A stretch of DNA of 64,000 nucleotides from Filimonas sp. (GTDB taxonomy: Bacteria; Bacteroidota; Bacteroidia; Chitinophagales; Chitinophagaceae). Positions 19,306-28,514 of this stretch are shown here, piece after piece. Numbering within the stretch: position 1 is the first letter of the stretch; each line of letters opens with the position of its first letter. A program made the position numbers and the translations under genes. The stretch spans positions 496,001 to 560,000 of the forward strand of contig JAFKHH010000013.1 in NCBI GenBank assembly GCA_017306865.1. The letters are read 5' to 3'. Below the pieces are notes generated by a model. The model ran no database searches, was not told where the DNA came from, and was given only the letters and a program-made list of their open reading frames with translations.

Positions 19306-20727
19306 ATGCGGAGAAGAACATTCCTGCAACATGCCGGCGTATTAACAGCCGGTGCCCTGATCGGTAAAAATGCATTCGGAAAGAATAAAAGTAATTATCC
19401 TGTTGTACGTACAGACGCTGCTAAAAGACACTTTAGCAGCGATGCTATTGAGGCTGCGATCAAACAGTTTAAGGCGCATGTAAAAGATGAAGAGCAAGGA
19501 TGGTTGTTTGAAAATTGTTTTCCCAACACACTTGATACAACTGTATATTATACAGAGGTAAACGGCAGGCCCGATACTTATGTAATTACAGGAGATATAG
19601 ACGCTATGTGGTTACGCGATAGCTGCGCACAGGTATGGCCATACATGTCGTTTATTAAAGAAGATGAAAAACTACGTAAGCTGATAGCTGGTGTGATCAA
19701 TAAGCAAACGACGTTTGTATTAAAAGATCCTTATGCGAATGCGTTCTACAACGATGCAAACAAAGTAAGCGAATGGAAAAGCGACCTTACTGACATGAAG
19801 CCTGGTGTACATGAGCGTAAGTGGGAGATAGACTCACTTTGCTACACTATACGCCTGGCACATGGCTACTGGAAAGCAACAGGCGATACAGCACCTTTTA
19901 ACAACGAATGGAAAGAAGCGATAAAGCTGATCTTACAGACATTTAAAGAGCAACAACGTAAAAAAGACAAAGGGCCATATCACTTCATGCGCCAGACAGA
20001 GAAGCCTACAGATACACTCCCGATGGGTGGATATGGTTTTCCTGCAAAACCGAATGGGCTGATCTGCTCTATGTTCAGGCCAAGTGATGATGCAACTATC
20101 TATCCTTATCTTATTCCATCTAATTTTTTTGCAGTGGTAAGTTTAAAACAGGCTGCCACAATGGTCTCATCCATTTTGCATGATGCCGCGCTCGCTTCAG
20201 CGCTACAAGCATTAGCCACAGAAGTAGAAACAGCGCTGAAACAACACGCCATCTATACACACCCGGTATTCGGTAAAATATATCCGTTTGAAATAGATGG
20301 TTATGGTAACTACAACCTGATGGATGATGCCAACGCCCCCGGCTTGTTATCCTTGCCATACTTTGGTGCAGTATCAGTGAATGATCCGGTATATCAGAAC
20401 ACACGCAAATTTGTACTGTCAGCATATAACCCATTCTTTTACAAAGGCACAGTGGCAGAAGGAATAGGCGGCCCGCATATAGGCAAGCCGGATATGATCT
20501 GGCCATTAAGCATTGTTACACGCGGGCTTACCAGTACGGATGAAAAGGAAATAAAATTGTGTATAGACATGCTGAAAAAAACGCATGCCGGTACAGGCTT
20601 TATGCACGAGTCATTTTATAAAGATGATGCGAAAGATTTCACCCGTTCCTGGTTTGCATGGGCAAACACTATTTACGGAGAATTTTTGTGGCATACGTAT
20701 AAGACGAAGCCAGGGTTGTTTTCGTGA
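19306..20727 (+). CDS. GH125 exo-alpha-1,6-mannosidase
   Basis: The 473-residue protein belongs to GH125 (formerly DUF1237), with the signature 'YVITGDIDAMWLRDSCAQVWPY' and 'GLICSMFRPSDDATIYPYLIPSN' in its (alpha/alpha)6 barrel. GH125 enzymes are metal-independent inverting exo-alpha-1,6-mannosidases acting on N-glycan or mannan cores. The N-terminus 'MRRRTFLQHAGVLTAGALIG' looks like a Tat signal, so the enzyme is probably periplasmic. It starts 3 bases after the GH2 stop, implying translational coupling. It would remove the alpha-1,6 mannose that GH92 enzymes leave. It is the last gene of the plus-strand locus. Confidence 0.93.
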   Translation: MRRRTFLQHAGVLTAGALIGKNAFGKNKSNYPVVRTDAAKRHFSSDAIEAAIKQFKAHVKDEEQGWLFENCFPNTLDTTVYYTEVNGRPDTYVITGDIDAMWLRDSCAQVWPYMSFIKEDEKLRKLIAGVINKQTTFVLKDPYANAFYNDANKVSEWKSDLTDMKPGVHERKWEIDSLCYTIRLAHGYWKATGDTAPFNNEWKEAIKLILQTFKEQQRKKDKGPYHFMRQTEKPTDTLPMGGYGFPAKPNGLICSMFRPSDDATIYPYLIPSNFFAVVSLKQAATMVSSILHDAALASALQALATEVETALKQHAIYTHPVFGKIYPFEIDGYGNYNLMDDANAPGLLSLPYFGAVSVNDPVYQNTRKFVLSAYNPFFYKGTVAEGIGGPHIGKPDMIWPLSIVTRGLTSTDEKEIKLCIDMLKKTHAGTGFMHESFYKDDAKDFTRSWFAWANTIYGEFLWHTYKTKPGLFS

Positions 20728-20790
20728 GTCGTGAATCGGCAAACGTGAATGCAGAACTTATAGATACTGCTTGCGGAAAACGCAGATGGC
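20724..20790. repeat. Fragments of two intergenic repeat families
   Basis: 'cgtgagtcgtgaatcggcaa' (20725-20744) overlaps the GH125 stop codon, and 'gcttgcggaaaacgcag' follows near 20768-20784. No inverted partner is found nearby. The rest of the gap to 21006 is AT-rich without recognisable elements, apart from a tandem 'accatataaccatttaacaa' stretch near 20830-20850. Confidence 0.55.
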
Positions 20791-21006
20791 TGTTAAATGG
20801 TTATATGGCTAAATTGTTTTTCTTATTAACCATATAACCATTTAACAATTAAACAATAAGCTTAGAAAACCACATTGTACATAAAATCTCTCTCATCTTC
20901 CTACTTTGTACTTCGTACTTTGTAATTAGTACTTTTCTTCCCGGCTGTCCTGAAGTTAACATTGAGTTTACATAGGTGATTTAACTTTAATACAAACCCG
21001 CTTCAG

Positions 21007-21522
21007 ATGATTCGGTTGTTAGAAAATGCCCGGAAGAAAGCATTCGATAAGGTTTATCACGAGACGTATGGCAGGCTCTATTCCATCTTTAGCCATATCG
21101 TCAAAGATGATGCGCTGGTAAAAGATATACTGCAACAGGTTTTTATCAAACTCTGGAATAAATGGGATGACATTGAAGATAGATCAGACTTATATCCATT
21201 GCTTTACACCTTCGCTAAAAACATTTTTATAGACGAGATCCGGAAAAAACAAGTGCGCAAAGACGCCGAGCGGGCTGCTGTGCAAGCTGAACAGTTGGCA
21301 CAATATGCGGATGAGGAAATACACAGGAAGGAATATGAAGCACGGATACAGGAAATAATAGAAGAGATGCCCGAACGCAGGAAGGAAGTGTTCCTGCTAT
21401 CCCGTGCGCAAGGTATGAGCCATAAAAAAATTGCTTCTGTATTATCTCTTTCCCCCAATACAGTAGAGCGTCATATACAGGAAGCGATCAAGCACTTTAA
21501 AAAGACGCTAAAAACATCTTAA
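21007..21522 (+). CDS. ECF sigma factor, probable partner of the FecR at 27515
   Basis: The 171-residue protein has region 2 ('FDKVYHETYGRLYSIFSHIV...VKDILQQVFIKLWNKWDDI', residues 13-57) and region 4 ('MPERRKEVFLLSRAQGMSHKKIASVLSLSPNTVERHI', about 125-162). This is a Bacteroidota FecI-like sigma factor. No anti-sigma gene follows it. Instead it points tail to tail at the minus-strand operon containing FecR and an STN receptor (24144-28483), which has no sigma gene upstream. Pairing them is an inference from location. Confidence 0.88.
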   Translation: MIRLLENARKKAFDKVYHETYGRLYSIFSHIVKDDALVKDILQQVFIKLWNKWDDIEDRSDLYPLLYTFAKNIFIDEIRKKQVRKDAERAAVQAEQLAQYADEEIHRKEYEARIQEIIEEMPERRKEVFLLSRAQGMSHKKIASVLSLSPNTVERHIQEAIKHFKKTLKTS

Positions 21523-21625
21523 AAGAATAAAATTTCCCTAAAAAAGCCGCAGGTTAAGTTTGCAATAACTTAATTACTTTACTTTGTGCCATCCTTTAAA
21601 AGGGATTTCACAGAACATTTTTTAT

Positions 21626-21660
21626 AAGGGCATACCATGCGGGGTATGCCCTTTTTATTT
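21626..21660. terminator. Terminator between convergent genes
   Basis: The stem 'aagggcatacc' / 'ggtatgccctt' (21626-21636 with 21643-21653) is followed by 'tttattt'. It terminates the sigma-factor transcript on the plus strand. A weaker A/T tract on the other side could serve the converging operon. Confidence 0.8.
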
Positions 21661-21740
21661 AACATAAAACCCCGCCAAAAGTGACAGGGTGTTAGGGGAA
21701 GGACTTCAATGTGTAAGCCCTCTGACGATCAGCTAAAAAG

Positions 21741-22526
21741 TTAGCGCATGAAAATAATAGACGGGACGTGAATCTTGCTTGAGCCAACTGCTGCGCCTAT
21801 GCCTAATGAAATAACTGCATTCGGTGTATAGGTAAGTCCGGTGCCGCTTATCTTATCCAGTTTAATATAACTCATAGAATTGTCGCTGATAGCCATAACC
21901 TTTTGCTGCGTAGCCGCGTTATATCCTTCTATCACAAAGCGTGCGTTTGTTGCACCCGCAGGAGCCAGTTTTGTCGGGTTGCTTAATTCTACATAATCAG
22001 AGAAGCGGTCTTTGGAAATGTTTTCCAGTTTAATGTTAAGCGGCATAGTCTTCGTACCGCTTAAAGTATAATAGAGGAATATTTCAATGTTCATTTTATC
22101 CGGTAGTGTATTGTCTGTAGTTGCAAAACGTACAAGTATATTACCACTCTCCGGTTTACGTGTTGTGTCCGGATCATCGAATAGTAAAGAAGTGCCTGTG
22201 TATAAGAAAGTGAGTGTTTGCGTGGAGCCTTGCGGAAACTGTAGCGTAGTATCCAGCAACGCTGCATTGCCCTTGTAAATGCCTACGCGGCGTTTACCCT
22301 GTTCCAGTATTTTAGTTACATCTATCTGCGAAGCTTTTGGTTTTAAAGAGTCCGGTTTATTGCTATCTATCTGTAATGTAAATGCATCTGTTCCCGCAGG
22401 TACGGTGCCCTTTAGTTGCAACGTGCCAAAGCCCGGGTAAAGAATAGCATCACCCTGCTTTTTACAGGATAAAAGCGTGATGCCCGCAAGTAACATAATG
22501 AAAAGATATAGATTGCTTGTTTTCAT
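21741..22526 (-). CDS. Hypothetical lipoprotein, last gene of the FecR/TonB operon
   Basis: The 261-residue protein has a lipoprotein signal ending 'AGITLLSC' (Cys21) and a mature part rich in beta-strand-like segments. No family was recognised with confidence. It resembles in layout the small surface lipoproteins (DUF4397- or SusE-like) encoded behind TonB receptors. It lies 77 bases downstream of the 480-residue lipoprotein gene on the same strand, with a hairpin in between. Its place in an operon with an STN receptor suggests a surface-binding or accessory role in uptake. Confidence 0.75.
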   Translation of the reverse strand: MKTSNLYLFIMLLAGITLLSCKKQGDAILYPGFGTLQLKGTVPAGTDAFTLQIDSNKPDSLKPKASQIDVTKILEQGKRRVGIYKGNAALLDTTLQFPQGSTQTLTFLYTGTSLLFDDPDTTRKPESGNILVRFATTDNTLPDKMNIEIFLYYTLSGTKTMPLNIKLENISKDRFSDYVELSNPTKLAPAGATNARFVIEGYNAATQQKVMAISDNSMSYIKLDKISGTGLTYTPNAVISLGIGAAVGSSKIHVPSIIFMR

Positions 22527-22544
22527 AATTGTTGATTTAAGAAT

Positions 22545-22566
22545 CCCAGGGCTGTAAAGCCCTGGG
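22545..22566. promoter_or_regulatory. Hairpin inside the operon
   Basis: A 9-bp perfect stem 'cccagggct' / 'agccctggg' with a GTAA loop lies between the two lipoprotein genes. There is no T run on the minus strand, so it looks more like an mRNA-stability or attenuation element than a full terminator. Confidence 0.55.
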
Positions 22567-22603
22567 GTATAATAATTGTTTCAATATACTTTTCAGTACA
22601 CGG

Positions 22604-24046
22604 TTAGTATGTGTTCGCGTTAGGGCTGTATGAAGCCCATGTGTCGTCCCAGCGTGCATCATTCTGTGAAGGGAATGCACCTACATAAGCTGTAGATGTA
22701 AACGCAGAAAGCGCACCGCCCGGATGTGTTACCGTAAGGCTTGTAAAGTTTGTGCCTACAGTTCCGGCAGGAGATGTACCCACAAACGGATCATCTACAT
22801 AGCGGAAATCAGGAGCAGACAGTGTAAACGGATCTACCAGTAACAAGTCATTGTTTGTATTGCTGCTTACAAATGCAGTTACATTCATTGCAGGCGGGAA
22901 GCTTGTTGGTGCATAGCTGGTAGTAAAGCCATGTACGATATTGTTGTAATATTCGTCAACAGAAGCCGTCAGCAAAGTAGAGCCTGTGTTAAAACCACCG
23001 ATGATAGAGTTACGCAACACATAATCAGAGTTAACCCTGAACAGTGTACCTACACCACTAGGAGGAGCAGGAGTAGTGTTTGTACCAAGTATTGTCAGGT
23101 TAGACAAGATCGGCCTTGTTTTACGGCTAGGATCTGTTACCACAACCGGGCTCGTAATGTTGTTGCTCTCAATACCATTAGGTGAAGAAGAAAAACCAAG
23201 CGCAGGATTTTTAACTGCAACAGCAAACTGGATGCTGCCCTGGTAGCCCTGGTCAAAATCTAAATCATCATCATCGTTACCGAATGATACCAGGTATTTA
23301 GCATTTACTGCGCCACCAAAAAATTCAAAACCATCATCAGCGCCGTTTGAAACCTGGATGTGTTCCAGTGTAGTCAGGTAACCAACTGCACCAAGTGTAA
23401 GGCCATTCAGCTCATTACCTTCAGTGATCACGTCACCAGCAAATTCAATACGCACATATTTCAGTGAGCCTGAATTGTCTTCGTCTGTGTTGTCACCATA
23501 CTCAATGGTAGAAGGGAAAGGCAGGTTGAAAGAAGTTACATAACCCTGCTGAATACCTTCAATCTCCATTACGCCAGAGTTAGTATGTCCGTTGCCCAGC
23601 AGCACAATACCACCCCAGTCGCCTTTGTTGCGGCTGCCGGCAGGCTGCTCGCTTGTAAACACGATAGGTGCATCATCTGTTCCGTTTGCGATCAGTTGAG
23701 AACCGCGAGTTACCATCAGGAATGAAGGATAGTTGTTCGTAACATTTACTTTCCTTTTGCCTTTGATAAATGAACCGGCTTCAATAGTCAGCTTTGCTCC
23801 GTTTGTAACATACGTAGGCCCGTTCAGGTACCACAAAGTGTCCTTGTCCAGTGTAAGGTCACTAGAGATTACGTTAGGTATGTTTTTGCTTACTGTAGGT
23901 ACTGGCCTGTTGTCTGGCGTAGTAGCACGTACAGAGCGGTTGAATTTACCGCCGTCTGCTGCAGCGTCGGTAACATTCTTTTTACAACTGGTTGCTGTTG
24001 CGGCAGCTACCAGTAAAATCCACAGAACATTTTTTGAGTTAAGCAT
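22604..24046 (-). CDS. Beta-helix-like surface lipoprotein
   Basis: The 480-residue protein starts with a lipoprotein signal ending 'AAATATSC' (Cys21). The mature part has repeated short strands and turns such as 'WYLNGPTYVTNGAKLTIEAG', 'GDWGGIVLLGNGHTNSG', 'LKYVRIEFAG', 'LEHIQVSNGADDGFEFFGG' and 'GNDDDDLDFDQGY'. This is typical of the right-handed beta-helix-like proteins found behind TonB receptors in Bacteroidota. The acidic turns could bind calcium or another cation. It follows the receptor at 24144 on the same strand (97-base gap) and is probably its surface-exposed partner. The ligand is unknown. Confidence 0.8.
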   Translation of the reverse strand: MLNSKNVLWILLVAAATATSCKKNVTDAAADGGKFNRSVRATTPDNRPVPTVSKNIPNVISSDLTLDKDTLWYLNGPTYVTNGAKLTIEAGSFIKGKRKVNVTNNYPSFLMVTRGSQLIANGTDDAPIVFTSEQPAGSRNKGDWGGIVLLGNGHTNSGVMEIEGIQQGYVTSFNLPFPSTIEYGDNTDEDNSGSLKYVRIEFAGDVITEGNELNGLTLGAVGYLTTLEHIQVSNGADDGFEFFGGAVNAKYLVSFGNDDDDLDFDQGYQGSIQFAVAVKNPALGFSSSPNGIESNNITSPVVVTDPSRKTRPILSNLTILGTNTTPAPPSGVGTLFRVNSDYVLRNSIIGGFNTGSTLLTASVDEYYNNIVHGFTTSYAPTSFPPAMNVTAFVSSNTNNDLLLVDPFTLSAPDFRYVDDPFVGTSPAGTVGTNFTSLTVTHPGGALSAFTSTAYVGAFPSQNDARWDDTWASYSPNANTY

Positions 24047-24143
24047 AAAAGATCTTTTTTGCTTTTTTTGAATAGTGTTTTAGTTTAGGCATTGCTGCCG
24101 GTTTGCATTGGTGCTTTTCGTTTTGCGTATAATGAAACAATTA

Positions 24144-27100
24144 TTAGAGTTTGTAAATGAAGTGCAACGTGTATGTAGTACCGTTCCTTCTTCTTGATGT
24201 TACATTGTCATAAGGTGCGTTGTATGATGTGCCTTTTGGATCCACCTGCTTTCCCGGTAGCGTGCTGCCTTGCCCGGCATAGTTAGGAATGGAAGGAGTG
24301 CCTGGTGAGTAAGCGGCACCCGTTCCATAGTGGTTCTTATAGGTGATCAGGTCCTGGTTTAGCAGGTTACTGATATTAAGTCTCAGCTCTGCTGCCTCGT
24401 TTTTTAAAAATTTATAGCTCAGTTGCATATCCAGCATATCGCGCGGATGCTCATATTCATCTTCAGATATATTTGGCGAAGCATACACAATGCGTTTGCC
24501 AAAACGGTTGTAGGCTACATTTAAACCAATGTGTGTGCTGATGTATGCAAGGCCACCATTGATGATGTAAGGAGACTGCCCGTACAATGGCCTGTTACGC
24601 TTTGTGCTCAGTGTATCATGCGTTACGGGGTCTATTACATCCCTGCCTTTGAAATCTACATTTGCATCTATCAGCGTAAGGCTGCCCGACAAGTAAATGT
24701 TTTTCAGAAAAGAAGATGCCCTGTTTATAAAAGCAAACGATTTACGTACATCTACTTCCAGTCCAAGATCAGTAGCCTTGTCCAGGTTGCGGTAGCGCAC
24801 TACAGGCTTGCCGGAAGTACTCACCAGTAATGGCTCTATCGGGTCTTTGAAATTTTTATAAAAACCGGAAACAGAAATCAGTTCATCAGCAGCCGGGTAA
24901 AATTCAAAACGCAGATCGTAATTCTGTATGCTTGTTGGTTGCAGGTTATCACCAGATATTACACGGAACAGGTCAAAGTCAAAATATTGAAAAGAGGATA
25001 ACTCTCTCAGGTCCGGGCGCGCCACCGTTTTATAATACGCCGCGCGGATATTGAACTTGCTGGTTAGCGAGTAAATCAGGTTTACAGAAGGCAACCAGTC
25101 CGTTTTTTTAATCTGGTAAATGCTGTCCACATTTACAAAAGCAGGTTGGTCCGGTGCGGTAGATGAGTTAGGTCTGCCGATAAATGTATTTACTTCCTGC
25201 AAGTTTTTTTCTATTCGCAGGCCACCTACTACGCGCAGTTGCTTTAGTATTCTCACATCTGCCATTCCAAAAAAAGCATTCAGCTTTTGTGTGCCGGAAT
25301 AACCGTCAGAGCTGCCATTGCCTGCCGCTTGCCCTCCGCCGATAATAGGATAGAGGTATAGCGAACCATTTGCAAATTGTGCGCTGTTATACACATCATA
25401 ATAAGCAAAACCATTGTACTTATTGAAATTGCTGCCAGCCGGTTGCCGCACACGATAAAAATCTGCACCAAAGTCAGCATCTCTTGACATCCCATTGTAA
25501 CCAAACTTCAGGCTTTGCCTTTGGTTGAGTAATGTAAAAGGTATCTGTAACTGCGCTGACCAGGAGTATCTTTTTTCAGTTAGCTCAGAATAATAAATAC
25601 TGCCAAGGTCTGGCTGGTTGTCCGAAAAGTTATAGAAATAATATCCTTTGGCACTACCGGAATCTGCACGCATATTCATTACATGGCTAAATGGCTGGTC
25701 CCTGTCTACCTCAGCAAAAGAACCATCCCATAAAAACTTTATCCCCTTGTTGCCTATTGCATGCTCACCGGCAAGTCTTGTTTGTATAAGACTATTAATA
25801 AGTGTGACATCTGAATAACTTTCTATATTACTGTTATTCATATAATCCCTGCCGGAGAAGTGATACAACTTATCGCTGAAACGCCTGTTGTACGTATTCT
25901 GTAAGGTCAGTTTGTGTTTACCAAAGCTATAACCAATATTCAGGTTAGCGCCCCATGTAGTAGCAAACGAATATTGCGTGCCCTTGTAATCGTTTGTGTT
26001 TACATTATTAATGTCATAAGGCTCCGTCAACTGTTCATTTCTATAACTTAATGTACCAATGATACCGAGCTTTGATTTACCTATGGGGATCAGTCGGCCT
26101 GCATTCAATTGATAGGATTGTATAGGCGCTGCTGTGTATTGCTGCATCCGCCATTTGTCCGGCAAGTCTCCCAGGAAGGCACTTGCCTTCTGCCGTTGCG
26201 TAGCTGTTGCATTTGCATAGTCTACGGCAATACGGTTATATACTTTAAAATCCATGCCGGAAGGCTTATTCCTGCTGCCATCATCAAAACCTATATAATC
26301 TTTGCCACCTCTTTCCGTGCTGATAAATTCCTTGCCTGTAGATTGCGTGTTGTAGCCCAGCCCGGCAGCCAGTTGTAAAAAAATATTCACCGGTACATCC
26401 TTTGTATTTACCTGTACCACACCTCCCGAAAATTCGCCAGGCAGATCAGGTGTAGCTGTTTTATTCACCACCACGTTATCAACCAGTGCGCTTGGGATCA
26501 TATCGAATGCGAAATTTTTCCTGTTCGGTTCGCTGCTTGGCAATTGTACACCGTTTAGTAGTACCGCATTGTAACGCTCTCCCAGGCCACGTACAATAGC
26601 ATATTTGTTATCATCACTTATTTGTAAACCGCTGATGCGGCGTAGTGCCAGCGCAATGTTATTGTCCGGTGTGCGGCTGATCTGTTCTGTACTGATACCG
26701 TCTGTAATAGCGCCATTGTTTTTTTGTTTCAATAGCAGTGCTGCCAGTGTTTCTCTCCGGGCAGAAGAAGTAACCGTTACACTTTGCAATTGCCCTTTCT
26801 CTCTTTTTAACGTGAGCTGTAGTGGTAAAGTAATGCCTTGCCTGATGGTAATATCAGTGATGTTTTTTGTTGTATAGCCAATAGATGCAACGGAAGCAAT
26901 GTAAGCGCCTTCGTTTAGTTTAAAAGAAAACACCCCATCTATGGACGATACTACACTCGTGCCATCTATCGTAATAGTTGCATTTGCTACGGCTTCCCCA
27001 TTTTCCTCATCCAGTATTTTGCCAGACAGCAAACCCGTCTTTGCTGAAGGAATACCCTGTGGTTGTTTTACAGGGACTTTTGGCTTGATCCGTATTGAAA

Positions 27101-27419
27101 TATTTGTGCCGTCTATATCATAATCCAGCGAAGCCTGCTTTTGCAAAGACACCAATATCTCATTCATCGATTTGTTCTTGTAATGAATATTGTTCAATGC
27201 TATTTTTTGAGCAGCCTGCCTGTCGTACGAAAAAGTATAATTGGATATTTTCTCTAAGTGCATGAATAACTCATGCAGGTTAGTATTGGGTATATCCAGT
27301 GAGATATTGCCTGTTGCCTGGCTGTACACACTGGCCGACAAACAAAGCTGAATAATGCAAAGGGTAGTCAGAATAAGCTTTTTTATCCTCGAACACGATG
27401 TATGTGCGAACAGATACAT
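24144..27419 (-). CDS. STN-containing TonB-dependent receptor (FecA-like transducer)
   Basis: The 1091-residue outer-membrane receptor has a signal peptide ('LILTTLCIIQLCLSASVYSQ'), an STN domain at about residues 38-110 ('NISLDIPNTNLHELFMHLEKISNYTFSYD'), a carboxypeptidase-D-like domain (about 128-210) and a plug ('ALRRISGLQISDDNKYAIVRGLGERYNAVLLNGVQLPS', about 255-300). The barrel ends 'YTLHFIYKL'. The plug is not SusC-type and no SusD follows, so it is a FecA/OmpB-type receptor rather than a glycan importer. The STN domain should signal to the FecR encoded just upstream. The ligand cannot be read; two lipoproteins follow in the operon. Confidence 0.9.
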   Translation of the reverse strand: MYLFAHTSCSRIKKLILTTLCIIQLCLSASVYSQATGNISLDIPNTNLHELFMHLEKISNYTFSYDRQAAQKIALNNIHYKNKSMNEILVSLQKQASLDYDIDGTNISIRIKPKVPVKQPQGIPSAKTGLLSGKILDEENGEAVANATITIDGTSVVSSIDGVFSFKLNEGAYIASVASIGYTTKNITDITIRQGITLPLQLTLKREKGQLQSVTVTSSARRETLAALLLKQKNNGAITDGISTEQISRTPDNNIALALRRISGLQISDDNKYAIVRGLGERYNAVLLNGVQLPSSEPNRKNFAFDMIPSALVDNVVVNKTATPDLPGEFSGGVVQVNTKDVPVNIFLQLAAGLGYNTQSTGKEFISTERGGKDYIGFDDGSRNKPSGMDFKVYNRIAVDYANATATQRQKASAFLGDLPDKWRMQQYTAAPIQSYQLNAGRLIPIGKSKLGIIGTLSYRNEQLTEPYDINNVNTNDYKGTQYSFATTWGANLNIGYSFGKHKLTLQNTYNRRFSDKLYHFSGRDYMNNSNIESYSDVTLINSLIQTRLAGEHAIGNKGIKFLWDGSFAEVDRDQPFSHVMNMRADSGSAKGYYFYNFSDNQPDLGSIYYSELTEKRYSWSAQLQIPFTLLNQRQSLKFGYNGMSRDADFGADFYRVRQPAGSNFNKYNGFAYYDVYNSAQFANGSLYLYPIIGGGQAAGNGSSDGYSGTQKLNAFFGMADVRILKQLRVVGGLRIEKNLQEVNTFIGRPNSSTAPDQPAFVNVDSIYQIKKTDWLPSVNLIYSLTSKFNIRAAYYKTVARPDLRELSSFQYFDFDLFRVISGDNLQPTSIQNYDLRFEFYPAADELISVSGFYKNFKDPIEPLLVSTSGKPVVRYRNLDKATDLGLEVDVRKSFAFINRASSFLKNIYLSGSLTLIDANVDFKGRDVIDPVTHDTLSTKRNRPLYGQSPYIINGGLAYISTHIGLNVAYNRFGKRIVYASPNISEDEYEHPRDMLDMQLSYKFLKNEAAELRLNISNLLNQDLITYKNHYGTGAAYSPGTPSIPNYAGQGSTLPGKQVDPKGTSYNAPYDNVTSRRRNGTTYTLHFIYKL

Positions 27420-27514
27420 AATTTTGTTTTGGTTTTATTAAGTTTTAACACGCTTGGTTTAATCATTGGGGAGCCGTTGCCGCGGCCCCTTTTTTGTTTT
27501 CTTGTGGTACGGTA

Positions 27515-28483
27515 TTATTTGATCATATATTGTCCTCCTTGTTTTTGGTATTGCAGGCCGTGGATGAATAGTATTTTGTTTAATATTTCATCCGCCGATC
27601 TGCGCGTATATTTCCCGGTAATACGTTTATTGTCTACAATAGACGGGTTCACACATATAATGCGGATGTTATAATTTTCCTCCAGCCGCTTTAATACATC
27701 CAGCAACGGCAGATCATTAAAGATCAGTTTGTCCTGCGTCCAGTCTGCCAGTTCCCCGGTAGAGATCGTTTTAATCTCCATATTGTTTTTATCGTTATTG
27801 TAATCCATCATTTGTCCCGGAGACAATGTATAAGTCCATGTCTTTGCAGTTACTTCCACTTTTCCGCGCACAAGTATTACGCGCACGTCTTTCTCGTTTG
27901 CATATGCTTCTATATTGAATGCCGTTCCTCTTACTGTTGTGGTTACAAGGCCGGACTGTACGGTAAAAGGTTTGTCTGCATCATGCGCTACATCAAAAAA
28001 AGCCTCACCTGTTAGTTTTACAGCTCTGTTTATATCATTGTAATTGTTCTTGTCATACGAAAGAGCGGCTTGCGGGTGTAACCATATTTTAGTGCCATCC
28101 GGCAACTGCACCACCTGCATGTTTTTATTATTATTGGTAATGCTTGCCCATAATGGTGCTGCTGCATGCGACAATTGTTTTTTCCAAAGCCACGCGCCTG
28201 CTGCAATACAGGCGACCACTGCGGCAGCGGCCACAATACGTTGCCAGCGTATCGTCTTGCGTACAGGCTGCTCTGCTATCCTTGCTGTATGAAAAGCCTG
28301 TAAACTGTCTGCAACTTCAGCGGCAGGCAACTTATCTGTGGCAGTAGCTGCTTCCGCATCTACATAAGCATGTAGCGCAGACAGATCATCCTGCTGCAGG
28401 TAAGCTGATACCAATAGTTCTTCTTCAGGCGTGCAGCGCCCTTCAAAGTACCGTTGCAGTATTATTTTATCTATTTGTTTCAT
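27515..28483 (-). CDS. FecR family anti-sigma factor
   Basis: The 322-residue protein has an N-terminal cytoplasmic part ('MKQIDKIILQRYFEGRCTPEE'), one transmembrane helix (about residues 82-100) and a periplasmic FecR domain ('VVQLPDGTKIWLHPQAALSYD', 'AVKLTGEAFFDVAHD', 'TVRGTAFNIEAY'). It ends in a DUF4974-like module ('ITGKYTRRSADEILNKILFIHGL'). It should hold an ECF sigma factor, yet none is adjacent upstream; the nearest unpaired one is at 21007. ATG 28483 is chosen as the typical FecR start. ATG 28498 is also possible, and the longer frame would overlap the upstream protease gene. Confidence 0.87.
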   Translation of the reverse strand: MKQIDKIILQRYFEGRCTPEEELLVSAYLQQDDLSALHAYVDAEAATATDKLPAAEVADSLQAFHTARIAEQPVRKTIRWQRIVAAAAVVACIAAGAWLWKKQLSHAAAPLWASITNNNKNMQVVQLPDGTKIWLHPQAALSYDKNNYNDINRAVKLTGEAFFDVAHDADKPFTVQSGLVTTTVRGTAFNIEAYANEKDVRVILVRGKVEVTAKTWTYTLSPGQMMDYNNDKNNMEIKTISTGELADWTQDKLIFNDLPLLDVLKRLEENYNIRIICVNPSIVDNKRITGKYTRRSADEILNKILFIHGLQYQKQGGQYMIK

Positions 28484-28514
28484 GTGTTCGGATTTCATTG
28501 TATAAAGGGTATTG

